Shown here: positions 8,932 to 16,348 of the stretch, in pieces
Numbering within the stretch: position 1 is the first letter of the stretch
Layout: every line of letters begins with the position of its first letter
Assembly: GCA_947488435.1 (NCBI GenBank)
Contig: CANKZG010000001.1
Coordinates: 1,914,308-1,978,307 of the forward strand
Direction: 5' to 3'
Source of the DNA: an uncultured Flavobacteriaceae bacterium
GTDB taxonomy: Bacteria > Bacteroidota > Bacteroidia > Flavobacteriales > Flavobacteriaceae
DNA: 64,000 nucleotides
Position numbers and translations under genes: made by a program
The notes under the pieces: model-generated
The model's input: the letters and a program-made list of their open reading frames with translations, nothing else
Database searches by the model: none
What the model was told of the DNA's origin: nothing

Positions 8932-10857
8932 TTAGCACGGAATAGAAATATCAATTTTAACTCCTTTCCTAGGTTCAGCCTTAAAAATAAAAGTACCATT
9001 GCAACTTTGGATACGGGAAACCGTATTTTGTAATCCCATACCATATTTTTGATCGGACTTACAACCAATTCCATTGTCTTTATAACGTATGATGATTTTT
9101 TTCTGATCTTTTTTAAAGTCGAGAACTACTAAGGAAGCTTCACTATGCTTTTTCATATTAACCATAAGCTCCTTTAAAGTTCTATGGATAGCTACGCAAA
9201 TGTGTTCTTTTAATTTATGCCATGCTATGCTATCTATTCCCTTAGCAACAATTGAGACATCTTTTCCCTGATATGTTTTTAAAAGCGATCTCAATTCGTT
9301 AATATATTCCATCCCAGTTATGATAGCGTTATTTTCATGTGAAATATCCCTAGTGCGTCGGTATATACTTTCTAAACCATCTAAAAAAACTTTGTTCTTT
9401 TTTTTTGCTATGTGCTCTAACTGAGTCATTAGGCTGAATACATCATTTGCTAAACCATCATGCAATTGTTTACTTATTCTTTTTTCGGTACGATAAATTT
9501 CTTGTAATCGCTCTTTTCGATGTTTCTGTTTAAGAAAAAAGAAGAATGAGGCACCACTTAAAATTAGGAAGCCACTTAATGAAAGAATTACTATTTTTTG
9601 ATTTTTCTGCTCTGAGATTTCTACCCTTCGCTGATTTGATTCAATTTCGAGTTGTTGAATTTTAATTTTTTCTAATTGATCGTCATACCGCATTTTTGCG
9701 AATTGCGTTTTCACCTTCAACTCCTGTCTGTATAAGCTGTCTTTTAAAAATATATAACGTTCTTTATATCCAATATCTTTTGGGCTAATGTCCATTAAAA
9801 ATGAAAGCGCATCTATCTCTGCCTTAGGTGTTTTTAGCTGTTTTGAGAGCAAAATCAGCGAATCTAGATACAATTTAGCCCGATTAATATCATGATATGT
9901 GTAGTATTCCCCTAAATCGGTATAACTGGCTAATAATCCTCTGTAATCATTTTTTTTCTTCCGTATTTGTAATGCCTTTAAAAAGTCTATGAGCACTCTA
10001 TTTTCATTATTCTTCCAACGACTATAGGTTAAGTTGTGCAATATTCTAGCGTACTTAAATGTACTTTTTTTTAAGAGAGGACTGGAAATCACCTCATTCA
10101 ATAAATCTATTGCTTTCTTATACTCTTTTTGCTCTCGATAAACTACCGAAAGATTATTTTTATAGGATAAAATATCTTCTTCTGAAATCGAAACGTTTAT
10201 TGCTTTTTTATGATATAAAATAGCATCTTGATAGTTGAGAAGTTTCCTATTATTAACTCCAAGTTGATCATAGACTGATGCTAAAAACCGCCTGTCCTTT
10301 ACAGTATCCAGTAGTTTCAAGGAAGCCGTTAGCAATTCCTTTGCACCAAAAAAATCATTTTTAGTTCTTAGAAGCATAGCCATATTCATATAAATACTTC
10401 CTGCTTCAGAACTATCCTTAATTTTTAAAAATGTGTTTTTTGATAGTTCATAATAATGATATGAACTATCTATTTTACGGCTTAGGTCGTCGTAATAATA
10501 ACCGATGTTGAAGTATGCTTTCCCCTTAAAACTGTGATGAGTATTTAAATTCTGAAAGGGTTTCTTTGTTATTAATTGATTGTAATAAAGAAAGTCGTTA
10601 TAGGCGCCTTCTTCAAAATGTAAAAGACTTTTTTGTAGCAATATGGCGAGATCTAAAGAATCAACACTAGTGGAACTTATTGTAGAATATAAACTGTCGG
10701 AAAGATTGATTCGAGTTTCAAGTGGTATAGATCTATTTTTTAGTTTATAATAGAGAATACTCTTCTCATTTTCAATTTTTTGATAATTTCTTTTTGTTAA
10801 ATCGCAGGAAGCAAGAACAAAAAAAAAGAAAATGAAACCCGCAAATTTATGATACAT
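8932..10857 (-). CDS. TPR lipoprotein sensor histidine kinase
   Basis: A 641-residue kinase. The start ATG at 10857 gives a lipoprotein signal (FFFFVLASCDLTK). The ATG at 10899 was rejected because it falls inside a terminator hairpin. An extracytoplasmic TPR region covers about 50-420, followed by a transmembrane helix near 435-455, an H-box (KQLHDGLAND, His466) and a HATPase domain with N-box (ELMVNMKKHSEA) and G-boxes (DNGIGCK, GMGLQNTVSRI). It is followed by its response regulator. Upstream is a tiny lipoprotein gene separated by the terminator. The combination of lipid anchor and transmembrane helix means the TPR sensor is held at the membrane at both ends if the Cys is lipidated. Confidence 0.88.
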   Translation of the reverse strand: MYHKFAGFIFFFFVLASCDLTKRNYQKIENEKSILYYKLKNRSIPLETRINLSDSLYSTISSTSVDSLDLAILLQKSLLHFEEGAYNDFLYYNQLITKKPFQNLNTHHSFKGKAYFNIGYYYDDLSRKIDSSYHYYELSKNTFLKIKDSSEAGSIYMNMAMLLRTKNDFFGAKELLTASLKLLDTVKDRRFLASVYDQLGVNNRKLLNYQDAILYHKKAINVSISEEDILSYKNNLSVVYREQKEYKKAIDLLNEVISSPLLKKSTFKYARILHNLTYSRWKNNENRVLIDFLKALQIRKKKNDYRGLLASYTDLGEYYTYHDINRAKLYLDSLILLSKQLKTPKAEIDALSFLMDISPKDIGYKERYIFLKDSLYRQELKVKTQFAKMRYDDQLEKIKIQQLEIESNQRRVEISEQKNQKIVILSLSGFLILSGASFFFFLKQKHRKERLQEIYRTEKRISKQLHDGLANDVFSLMTQLEHIAKKKNKVFLDGLESIYRRTRDISHENNAIITGMEYINELRSLLKTYQGKDVSIVAKGIDSIAWHKLKEHICVAIHRTLKELMVNMKKHSEASLVVLDFKKDQKKIIIRYKDNGIGCKSDQKYGMGLQNTVSRIQSCNGTFIFKAEPRKGVKIDISIPC

Positions 10858-10890
10858 TGAACTTGGTTTTGTGGAATTGAATATAAATAA

Positions 10891-10917
10891 AAAAGCCATA
10901 CAATTTGTATGGCTTTT
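10891..10917 (-). terminator. Intrinsic terminator between small lipoprotein gene and kinase gene
   Basis: AAAAGCCATACA (10891-10902) pairs perfectly with TGTATGGCTTTT (10906-10917) over a 3-nt loop. On the minus strand it is followed by a T-rich run (TTTTTTATTTA). It ends the 50-residue lipoprotein gene and lies 34 nt before the kinase ATG, so it may also act as an attenuator for the kinase. Confidence 0.75.
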
Positions 10918-10932
10918 AGAAATTCTAAAGAC

Positions 10933-11085
10933 TTAGTTGTCACCAGGTTTCTTTTTTACTTCCTCTGTGTTGCCCTCTGTAGCTTGCACTTCAAATAGCT
11001 CTTCAGTATCCGTCAAGTTTTCACTAGTACATGATGTAAAAGTAAAAGCAAAAGCTAATACAATAATAAATAGTAACGATTTCAT
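10933..11085 (-). CDS. 50-residue lipoprotein next to sensor kinase
   Basis: The ORF has 50 codons plus TAA: a hydrophobic signal (MKSLLFIIVLAFAFTFTSC) with lipobox TSC at Cys19, then 31 residues rich in Glu, Asp and Thr ending in KKKPGDN. Tiny lipoproteins with this layout (TSC, an acidic middle, a C-terminal Gly/Asp/Pro end) are common in Flavobacteriaceae, often beside regulators. It lies just upstream of the TPR kinase in the same orientation. Function is unknown; a signal or modulator for the kinase is an inference. Confidence 0.7.
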   Translation of the reverse strand: MKSLLFIIVLAFAFTFTSCTSENLTDTEELFEVQATEGNTEEVKKKPGDN

Positions 11086-11144
11086 GATTTTAATGTTTTA
11101 AGGATTCAATGAAATCGGCAGCTCTTCAGACAGCCCCTGCCGTT

Positions 11145-11154
11145 GGACATGTCC
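11145..11154. promoter_or_regulatory. GGACATGTCC palindrome in divergent region
   Basis: A perfect 10-bp palindrome lies between the minus-strand lipoprotein gene (start 11085) and the plus-strand gene at 11294, with a further ACATGT eight bases away. A variant -7 box TTACTTTGC on the plus strand is at 11178-11186, about 24 nt downstream. Operator function is inferred. Confidence 0.3.
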
Positions 11155-11216
11155 GATACATGTTATAAGCTCTGTAATTACTTTGCTAAACTCGTTTAAT
11201 GATAGAATAAGGCTGA

Positions 11217-11242
11217 GTCATGACCGTCATGACGGTCATGAC
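11217..11242. promoter_or_regulatory. 26-bp perfect palindrome made of three GTCATGAC octamers
   Basis: GTCATGAC occurs at 11217-11224, 11226-11233 and 11235-11242, a 9-bp period, with single C and G spacers that make the whole 26 bp self-complementary. It lies ~30 nt downstream of a putative -7 box (11178-11186), so it would sit in the leader as a strong hairpin or on the DNA as a three-copy operator. The ATG at 11243 abuts it. Confidence 0.6.
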
Positions 11243-11293
11243 ATGTTTGAATTTGTGAAAATTCGTAAGAGCTTTTTATGTATTTTTGGATTT

Positions 11294-12049
11294 ATGGTGG
11301 TTACCAAACTGACACGGGAACTTTTACCCCATTTTATCTTTTTGATAGATGAAATTCACGCTAGTCAAAGTGATTTCGTAGAAATAGGAAAGCTTGCTCG
11401 TGAGTGCAGAGATAAGGAGATAGATACTAGCTGGCATTCATTAAATAGAGCTTTTGCCTTTAGGAACTTGTTTAAGGAATCAATTTCGCCAGAACAAACA
11501 TTTAATATTCCCAAAAAGAAAACTTTAGATGCCCTCACCAAATACTTATATGGTGAAGATTTTATTTTTAGGGATTTAGTACTCAATAACAATCAGATTG
11601 ATGTAGATAATAAAATAATCCAAAAACATTATTTAGCAAATCTTCCGAATCCGGATACCCTTAAAAAAGTGTTTGAAAAAAGACCCCCTAAAGTGGAGCA
11701 TTTGGACAATCAGATAGATGCGCATAACCATTTTATTCAAGAATTGAAAATACATTCTCTAAAAGAGTTTATTGCTGATGAAGTAAATAAACGTTTTGAA
11801 GAATTGCAAAAGGAGATGACTACCGAACTAGAGCTAAAAAAAGACCTCCTTTCACAGTTAGAGGATAAAATAATAGAATTGGAGAAGAAAAGAAGAAGGG
11901 CGCATTTCGTGTATCGATTTTTTGGGATGTTTGGACTATTTTTTGTTACGATTGACTATGATGAAATTACTAAAACTGAAATTCTTGAAGGTTTTATGGA
12001 TGAATACCAAGGAATACTAAAAGAAGATTTTTTAGATGAAATACTATGA
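11294..12049 (+). CDS. Hypothetical coiled-coil protein
   Basis: The frame is open from a TTG at 11183, but that lies in a putative promoter, and the codons up to 11242 are the GTCATGAC repeats. The ATG at 11294 (251 residues) is the more natural start; 11243 is possible. The protein has no known domain. The N-terminal half is soluble alpha/beta-like, and a coiled coil (about 150-215) carries an EKKRRRAHF basic patch followed by a weakly hydrophobic stretch. The stop overlaps the next start by 4 nt, so it is coupled to the membrane protein at 12046. Confidence 0.6.
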   Translation: MVVTKLTRELLPHFIFLIDEIHASQSDFVEIGKLARECRDKEIDTSWHSLNRAFAFRNLFKESISPEQTFNIPKKKTLDALTKYLYGEDFIFRDLVLNNNQIDVDNKIIQKHYLANLPNPDTLKKVFEKRPPKVEHLDNQIDAHNHFIQELKIHSLKEFIADEVNKRFEELQKEMTTELELKKDLLSQLEDKIIELEKKRRRAHFVYRFFGMFGLFFVTIDYDEITKTEILEGFMDEYQGILKEDFLDEIL

Positions 12050-12702
12050 ATTTAAGTACAGAACGTAAGATAAAGTTTTGGTTGACCAGTTTGGCGAAAA
12101 TGATTTTCATTGGTTTTTTAATTTTTAAGGTATATGATTATACAAAATCTCGAAAAACATCTAATGATGCTATTGCTACCGAAGGTGATCTTATTACGAA
12201 AACGGATACTATCATAGATAAGAAAGGAGAAAAACCACCTGTAAACGTTCAAAAGTCTGAAACAACAGAAGTAAATAGACTTCCTAACGGTTTGCCAAAT
12301 GAGCCCGATGACTCTATAGAAAAGGAAAAGCCGCTACCTGGTACAATAGGTATTTATATTTTTAATGAAAACGGATTGGATGCTCAAGTAAGTCGACATA
12401 TGGAAAATACTATTTTACAGAATTACATTGCTATGGCAATAGTGTCAAATCCTAATAAGGAGAAACTTCTAGCGGGAGATATCCCTGGATATTTTAATAC
12501 CGAAACTGTTTGCATAGGCACCACGTCTTATAAGTTTACAGAGAGTGATACAAAAATCACTTGTCAGTTAACTTTGAGCTTTGATACCTATATGACTGCA
12601 ACAAGAAATAAAATAAGAGAACTTTCAGGTTCTAAAACTTACTATGGCATTGGTTTTTCACAAGAACAGGCAAAGGAAGTGGCTGTTAAAAAAATACATT
12701 GA
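12046..12702 (+). CDS. Membrane-anchored hypothetical protein (anchor type shared with 14534)
   Basis: A 218-residue protein with one N-terminal transmembrane helix (about 12-30), a Thr/Lys/Pro-rich linker and a C-terminal alpha/beta domain ending in FSQEQAKEVAVKKIH. Its first ~40 residues (KIKFWLTSLAKMIFI...KVYDY) closely match the start of the 247-residue protein at 14534, while the rest differs. The C-terminal 120 residues have the feel of a small lipoprotein-type secreted domain, but no family is recognised. Coupled to the gene before it by a 4-nt overlap. Confidence 0.7.
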   Translation: MNLSTERKIKFWLTSLAKMIFIGFLIFKVYDYTKSRKTSNDAIATEGDLITKTDTIIDKKGEKPPVNVQKSETTEVNRLPNGLPNEPDDSIEKEKPLPGTIGIYIFNENGLDAQVSRHMENTILQNYIAMAIVSNPNKEKLLAGDIPGYFNTETVCIGTTSYKFTESDTKITCQLTLSFDTYMTATRNKIRELSGSKTYYGIGFSQEQAKEVAVKKIH

Positions 12703-12705
12703 TAA

Positions 12706-13629
12706 TTATTTAATCGTATAGGTTTTGGATTGGCAGACTTCTACCTTAAGTTCACCTTTATCCTTAAGAAATTTTGAATATCCCGAATTATTCAATTTAC
12801 TCTCATTTCCGTTAAATTTTTCTTCACTATTAAAATCTTTCCATGTGGCTATAAAATAGTTGAAAGGCCTATTTGTTATAGCATAAACACATTTGGTTTC
12901 CCTAGTATTCAAAATAATTGTTCTATATGTATTTGGGTATCGATCTTCTTCATTTTCAAAATAACCAATCCTTAGAATAACCTTTTCATTTAGTGCATTG
13001 CTAAAACAAAAATCCCCAGTAGAGTTTTTTTTACAGGAAGGGTCTACCGTATCTGGATTATTAACGGTTTCATTAGATCCTAAAGGTACATTAAAACCCC
13101 GATTGGGTGAATTTCCTCCATTAACACTAACCCCCAAATAAGAGGCAATATTCTCATCAAGCGGTAAGCTTGCAATATTGGCTGCGAATTGCCTTGCTGT
13201 TTCCGTATCTAATACCTTTGCTCTCACCTTAATTACTGAGTTTAAAACGGTGTACGTGCCTGTAATAATGGCATCTACTGCTACTATTTTACCCAATTCT
13301 TTAGCTGTATTTTCATCAATATAACCTTCGGCATTCAATTGATGCTCTTTTAGCAATACGTCTAAATGGTTGCGATCTATAACCTCAAACTGATCGCCAA
13401 AATTGGTGATGTACACCGAAAAATCCTCGGTGAGGTAATTACCTAAAGCTGTACGTCCTCCGTTTTCTGTAAAAAACCCCCAAACCGCTATTTTAGTTTT
13501 ACCAGTAGCTTTTATTTTTTGAGCGATGTTTTGAGCCAATTTTTCAAGACCTGAGTCGAAATCTTGCGCTAGAATTGAATTAGAAGATAATAGTAGAAAT
13601 AGAAAGAGAAAGTGAGTTACTTTTTTCAT
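12706..13629 (-). CDS. FlgO/CsgG-like secreted protein
   Basis: A 307-residue protein with signal peptide (cleavage near ILAQD). Residues ~25-165 fit the FlgO/CsgG-like fold: KIAVWGFF, LTEDFSVYI, FEVIDRNHLDVLLKEHQLNAEGYIDENTAKELGKIVAVDAIITGTY. The shared ID/LL/GYIDE...LG pattern also appears in the protein at 7140-8117. The C-terminal ~130 residues form a separate domain with four cysteines, likely disulfide-bonded. It is transcribed divergently from the lipoprotein gene at 13756 across a perfect palindrome. Periplasmic or outer-membrane location is likely. Confidence 0.75.
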   Translation of the reverse strand: MKKVTHFLFLFLLLSSNSILAQDFDSGLEKLAQNIAQKIKATGKTKIAVWGFFTENGGRTALGNYLTEDFSVYITNFGDQFEVIDRNHLDVLLKEHQLNAEGYIDENTAKELGKIVAVDAIITGTYTVLNSVIKVRAKVLDTETARQFAANIASLPLDENIASYLGVSVNGGNSPNRGFNVPLGSNETVNNPDTVDPSCKKNSTGDFCFSNALNEKVILRIGYFENEEDRYPNTYRTIILNTRETKCVYAITNRPFNYFIATWKDFNSEEKFNGNESKLNNSGYSKFLKDKGELKVEVCQSKTYTIK

Positions 13630-13658
13630 TTTAGTAATTGATTGGTATATGAGATATA

Positions 13659-13733
13659 CAATAATAAGTCTTTTTCCAAAAAAGATCGTTACGGAAAACC
13701 GTAAGGTGTTGTTTAGTGTTGTTTTTAAGTTTG
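13659..13733. promoter_or_regulatory. Divergent promoter pair around palindrome TTACGGAAAACCGTAA
   Basis: TTACGGAAAACCGTAA (13689-13704) is a perfect 6-4-6 inverted repeat. On the plus strand, CGGAAAACCGTAAGGT (13692-13707), 18 nt, then TAAGTTTG (13726-13733) matches the layout before 8117 exactly. On the minus strand a near-consensus TATTATTG (13666-13659) lies 19 nt from the mirrored site. One operator can therefore serve both the FlgO-like gene (13629) and the 13756 operon. Confidence 0.65.
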
Positions 13734-13755
13734 GAAGAACTAAAAATTAAATAAA

Positions 13756-14040
13756 ATGAAAAAATCAATTTGGATCGTAGGAATCTTTATGAGTTTAACC
13801 CTACTAAGTTGTGGAAATGCAATTGATAGTGATGCTGCAAAAGTAGCAAATTTGCAGTGTGAAGCTAAGGAATTGGCGCAAAGTGCAATGTCAGGAGATG
13901 CGACAGCTATGGAAGAGAGTAAAGAGTTATTAGCAAAGGCAACGAAGTTAACTAGCGAACTACAAAAAAAATACACTTCTATAGAGGATCAGCAAAAATT
14001 TCAATCAGCATTGGCCAAGGCGCTAGGAAATTGCAATTAA
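13756..14040 (+). CDS. Small helical lipoprotein
   Basis: A 94-residue protein with a lipoprotein signal (SLTLLSCGN, Cys19). The mature part is all-helical, Ala/Lys/Glu-rich, with one cysteine in LQCEAKEL and one near the C-terminus (LGNCN). It is first in the plus-strand cluster 13756-15277, driven by the palindromic promoter. Function unknown. Confidence 0.8.
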   Translation: MKKSIWIVGIFMSLTLLSCGNAIDSDAAKVANLQCEAKELAQSAMSGDATAMEESKELLAKATKLTSELQKKYTSIEDQQKFQSALAKALGNCN

Positions 14041-14071
14041 AACAGTTAAAAACTAAACTAAGTTAAAGATT

Positions 14072-14473
14072 ATGGTTTTAAAGGAAATAGATTATGGAAA
14101 GGTGATTCTTAAAATATTAGAATTGATAATAGTCAGACCTTTGACATTACCACTAAAAATATATAAGAACTCACTTAGAGCTTTATCGAATACTGATGCA
14201 GATGATTCAGAAGAAAGTAATCTTTCATTAGATTTTCCCCTATATATATGGCTAATTAGCATATTTGATGCGATTATAGTTTTAATATATCCATTGGGAC
14301 TAATTGCAGCTTTTATTGGTGGGTTTAACTCCTACGGAGCAGGTTTTGGTATTTTTATTGGGATATTATTGACAACCTATTTTACACCGCTTCTATATGG
14401 TCTTATACGAGAATTTGCTCAGATTTCACTAAAAGTATTATTGTACTTGAAAATTATGAGTAAAAAGCAATAA
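14072..14473 (+). CDS. Small membrane protein
   Basis: A 133-residue protein with two or three transmembrane segments (around 58-80 and 82-105, perhaps a third near 108-125). The N-terminal ~50 residues are amphipathic with an Asp/Glu/Ser stretch. It follows the lipoprotein gene by 31 nt, so it is likely in the same transcript. No family recognised. Confidence 0.65.
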   Translation: MVLKEIDYGKVILKILELIIVRPLTLPLKIYKNSLRALSNTDADDSEESNLSLDFPLYIWLISIFDAIIVLIYPLGLIAAFIGGFNSYGAGFGIFIGILLTTYFTPLLYGLIREFAQISLKVLLYLKIMSKKQ

Positions 14474-14533
14474 AATTATAGTCGTTGGCAATGGAACACC
14501 TATCTGAATGTATGCGATTGTAATTAGGAATAG

Positions 14534-15277
14534 ATGAGCCTTAAAAAAGAACAAAAAATAAAATTTTGGCTGGTCACTATTTCCAAAATATTATTCATAA
14601 TCTTAGTTGTTTACAAATTGATTTCTTTTTCGTTGGAATCAAAAAAAAGAAAAAACCTAGAAAAGGCAAATGACGCTTATGCCAGAATAGATGGAATTTT
14701 CAAGGACTTAATGAGGAACTATAACAATATTCTTGATATTCATGGATCATTGGAAAATAACAAAACTTATATAGAGTTTTCTAGAGAAAACCTAGAATCT
14801 AGAAATGAATACAGAAAAGAACTGATTAGAAACTTAAAAGAATTTGAAAAGACTATAACGGATATCAGAAATACTACTTGGCGTCCGGAATTTAAAAAAA
14901 TAATGTTAGAACAAGAAGAAAAATTACAGTCGGAAATATCTAAATTCCAAAATTATCAAGAAAAAAATAATATAGACATTAGAAATGAAAAGGAAAGTTT
15001 GAGAAAACTATTAGTTATTAACGATAGCCTTGAATATAGGTGGGCAAATTTTGATGGCTTTTCACAATTAGAATTGAATACTAAAAAACTATTTACAGAA
15101 ATTGAAAGCGACAAATTACAAATTACTTTAGATAAAATAAAAAAATGGAAAAAAGGATTAGAGAAAGATATAGATTTTATTTATGAAGAAAATACGCAAA
15201 ATATAGATCATGAATTCCTAGAAATCATAACAGTTGAGTTTGAAAAGGCTGTTCGCCGCCTCTATGTCAATAACTAG
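14534..15277 (+). CDS. Membrane-anchored coiled-coil protein
   Basis: A 247-residue protein. One N-terminal transmembrane helix (about 13-33) is followed by ~200 residues of charged, heptad-rich coiled coil. Its anchor (MSLKKEQKIKFWLVTISKILFI) matches that of the protein at 12046. The soluble part should lie on one side of the inner membrane. It is the last gene of the 13756 cluster, 60 nt after the small membrane protein. Function unknown. Confidence 0.7.
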   Translation: MSLKKEQKIKFWLVTISKILFIILVVYKLISFSLESKKRKNLEKANDAYARIDGIFKDLMRNYNNILDIHGSLENNKTYIEFSRENLESRNEYRKELIRNLKEFEKTITDIRNTTWRPEFKKIMLEQEEKLQSEISKFQNYQEKNNIDIRNEKESLRKLLVINDSLEYRWANFDGFSQLELNTKKLFTEIESDKLQITLDKIKKWKKGLEKDIDFIYEENTQNIDHEFLEIITVEFEKAVRRLYVNN

Positions 15278-15520
15278 ATAGTTATTTTCTGATCTTAAAT
15301 ATTGGATTTTTAATGACTAAAGTAAAGTTAATTACTTATTCTAAAACCTTAACTTCTTCACGGCAGGTTAAAAAAATGATTTATATTTTTGGATAAACCA
15401 AACAGATCCTAACTTAGTCTGGGATCATTGATATATCTACTTATAACTGAGCCATTCACGAATGTGTTTGTGATATAGCAATAGTGAGTTATGTATGGCT
15501 AAATACAGCCAATTGTTAAG

Positions 15521-15542
15521 AAAATGTCTGGTAGACATTTTT
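15521..15542 (+). terminator. Possible intrinsic terminator
   Basis: AAAATGTCT (15521-15529) pairs with AGACATTTT (15533-15541) over a 3-nt loop, and the right arm ends in a run of five T. It is well placed to end plus-strand transcription from the 13756 operon, although it lies 244 nt after the last stop codon. Confidence 0.45.
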
Positions 15543-15590
15543 AGTGTTGGAGCGAGCTGAAGGGTGGTCTTCGACGACTGGAGGTATAAC

Positions 15591-15617
15591 GAAAAACGCC
15601 ACCGATAAGGTGGCGTT
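15591..15617 (-). terminator. Intrinsic terminator of ssrA
   Basis: AACGCCACC (15595-15603) pairs perfectly with GGTGGCGTT (15609-15617) over a 5-nt loop. On the minus strand it is followed by TTTTTC, six bases after the mature tmRNA 3' end. Confidence 0.85.
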
Positions 15618-15622
15618 AGAAG

Positions 15623-16017
15623 TGGAGCCGGAGGGAGTCGAACCCTCGTCCAAACAAGCTATTGCAAAGCTTTCTACATACATAGTTTCCGTTCAATTTT
15701 CGATGTACAACCGACCGAAAACCGCCTATTATACACTTAGCTTCTTAAGTTTTTAGTGATGGTACCAAAGCTATACCACCCTTGTGTTGACTTTTATAGT
15801 GCCTCTTTATGAATCGCCGTCAACAAGGGCTATCCAGAGACATCTCGCTTCCCTACCTAGTAAGGACGAGGCTAATCTTACTATAATTCAGATTAAGCGG
15901 CAAGAGCGTAGTTATTATCGCCAATTAAAAGTGTGGAAAATGAGTTTTACGAGCTGTAGCCCAGCGCTCGGCATGCTTACCTTCCAATTGGTCTCGCTGT
16001 CAAAACCAGTCGGCCCC
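15623..16017 (-). ncRNA. ssrA: tmRNA (transfer-messenger RNA), tag GDNNYALAA
   Basis: The 3' end shows the tRNA-like T arm (GGTTCGACTCC) and the acceptor strand ending GGCTCC-A. The 5' end GGGGCCGAC pairs with it in a 7-bp acceptor stem with one G-U. The 5' part has the conserved CTGGTTTTGACAG segment. CCA is not encoded. The resume ORF at 15922-15893 reads GGC GAT AAT AAC TAC GCT CTT GCC GCT TAA, giving the tag GDNNYALAA, ending in the LAA degradation signal. The RNA (~395 nt) rescues stalled ribosomes with SmpB. Confidence 0.97.
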
Positions 16018-16348
16018 TTCAATGATTCAATACAGTATTAAATCACGATTTTTTTCAATGATCTTTTGGGTGTTCTCCGCTTCGATATAATCGCAGCAGG
16101 TCGGGCTTTCAGGAGTCGCTTTGTAGTGATCTACAAGAGCTCCAACAAATCCCTCAATCCCTAACACAACGCTTTACAATTTCTAAAGTGTAAAGCGCAA
16201 GGGAGCAAAGCTAACAAAAACTTGCGTACCGCCCCAATTCCACTTATTTTTAAATCAAAATTAATACCAGAGTACTTTTTACGAATTTATCGCTTAAAAA
16301 ATAAGGTATATACGGTAATTGCCAAACCCGCTAAACCCCTAAAACAGT
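16018..16348. other. 331-nt gap between ssrA and the dehydrogenase gene
   Basis: It should contain the ssrA promoter (minus strand) and the promoter of the gene at 16349. It also holds the candidate structured RNA at 16090-16263. No protein gene is supported. Confidence 0.6.
16090..16263 (-). ncRNA. Candidate structured non-coding RNA upstream of ssrA
   Basis: No ORF covers this stretch. It holds two stems: GGAG-(N5)-TTGTAG, loop, CTACAA-(N3)-CTCC at 16112-16143, and CGCTTTACA/TGTAAAGCG at 16170-16197. Read on the minus strand it contains TTAGGGATTGAGGGATT and AAAGCCCGACC, wording I recall as recurring in non-coding parts of Flavobacteriaceae genomes. A minus-strand TAATTTTG box lies at 16263-16256. 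It could be a small RNA or a processed leader; identity is unverified. Confidence 0.35.

Larger units (their letters stand above)
15278..15622. other. 345-nt gap before tmRNA
   Basis: No gene is supported. A 27-codon ORF (15313-15396) has no family features. The region ends with a possible plus-strand terminator (15521-15542) and the tmRNA terminator (15591-15617). Confidence 0.6.

Noticed and set aside
10858-10899. Upstream ATG for the kinase at 10899
   Set aside because: It lies within the terminator hairpin at 10891-10917, and the ATG at 10857 restores a lipoprotein signal.
11183-11293. TTG start for the gene at 11294
   Set aside because: It overlaps a putative -7 box, and the added residues are translated palindrome repeats.
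13740-13976. Minus-strand 78-codon ORF
   Set aside because: Antisense to the well-supported small lipoprotein gene and covers its promoter.
15313-15396. 27-codon plus-strand ORF
   Set aside because: Too short and without any recognisable feature.
15617-15700. A separate tRNA gene
   Set aside because: The tRNA-like T arm and acceptor end belong to tmRNA; the D and anticodon arms are missing.
15544-16041. Two plus-strand ORFs of 70 and 85 codons
   Set aside because: They overlap the tmRNA gene on the opposite strand; the translation is a by-product of the conserved RNA sequence.
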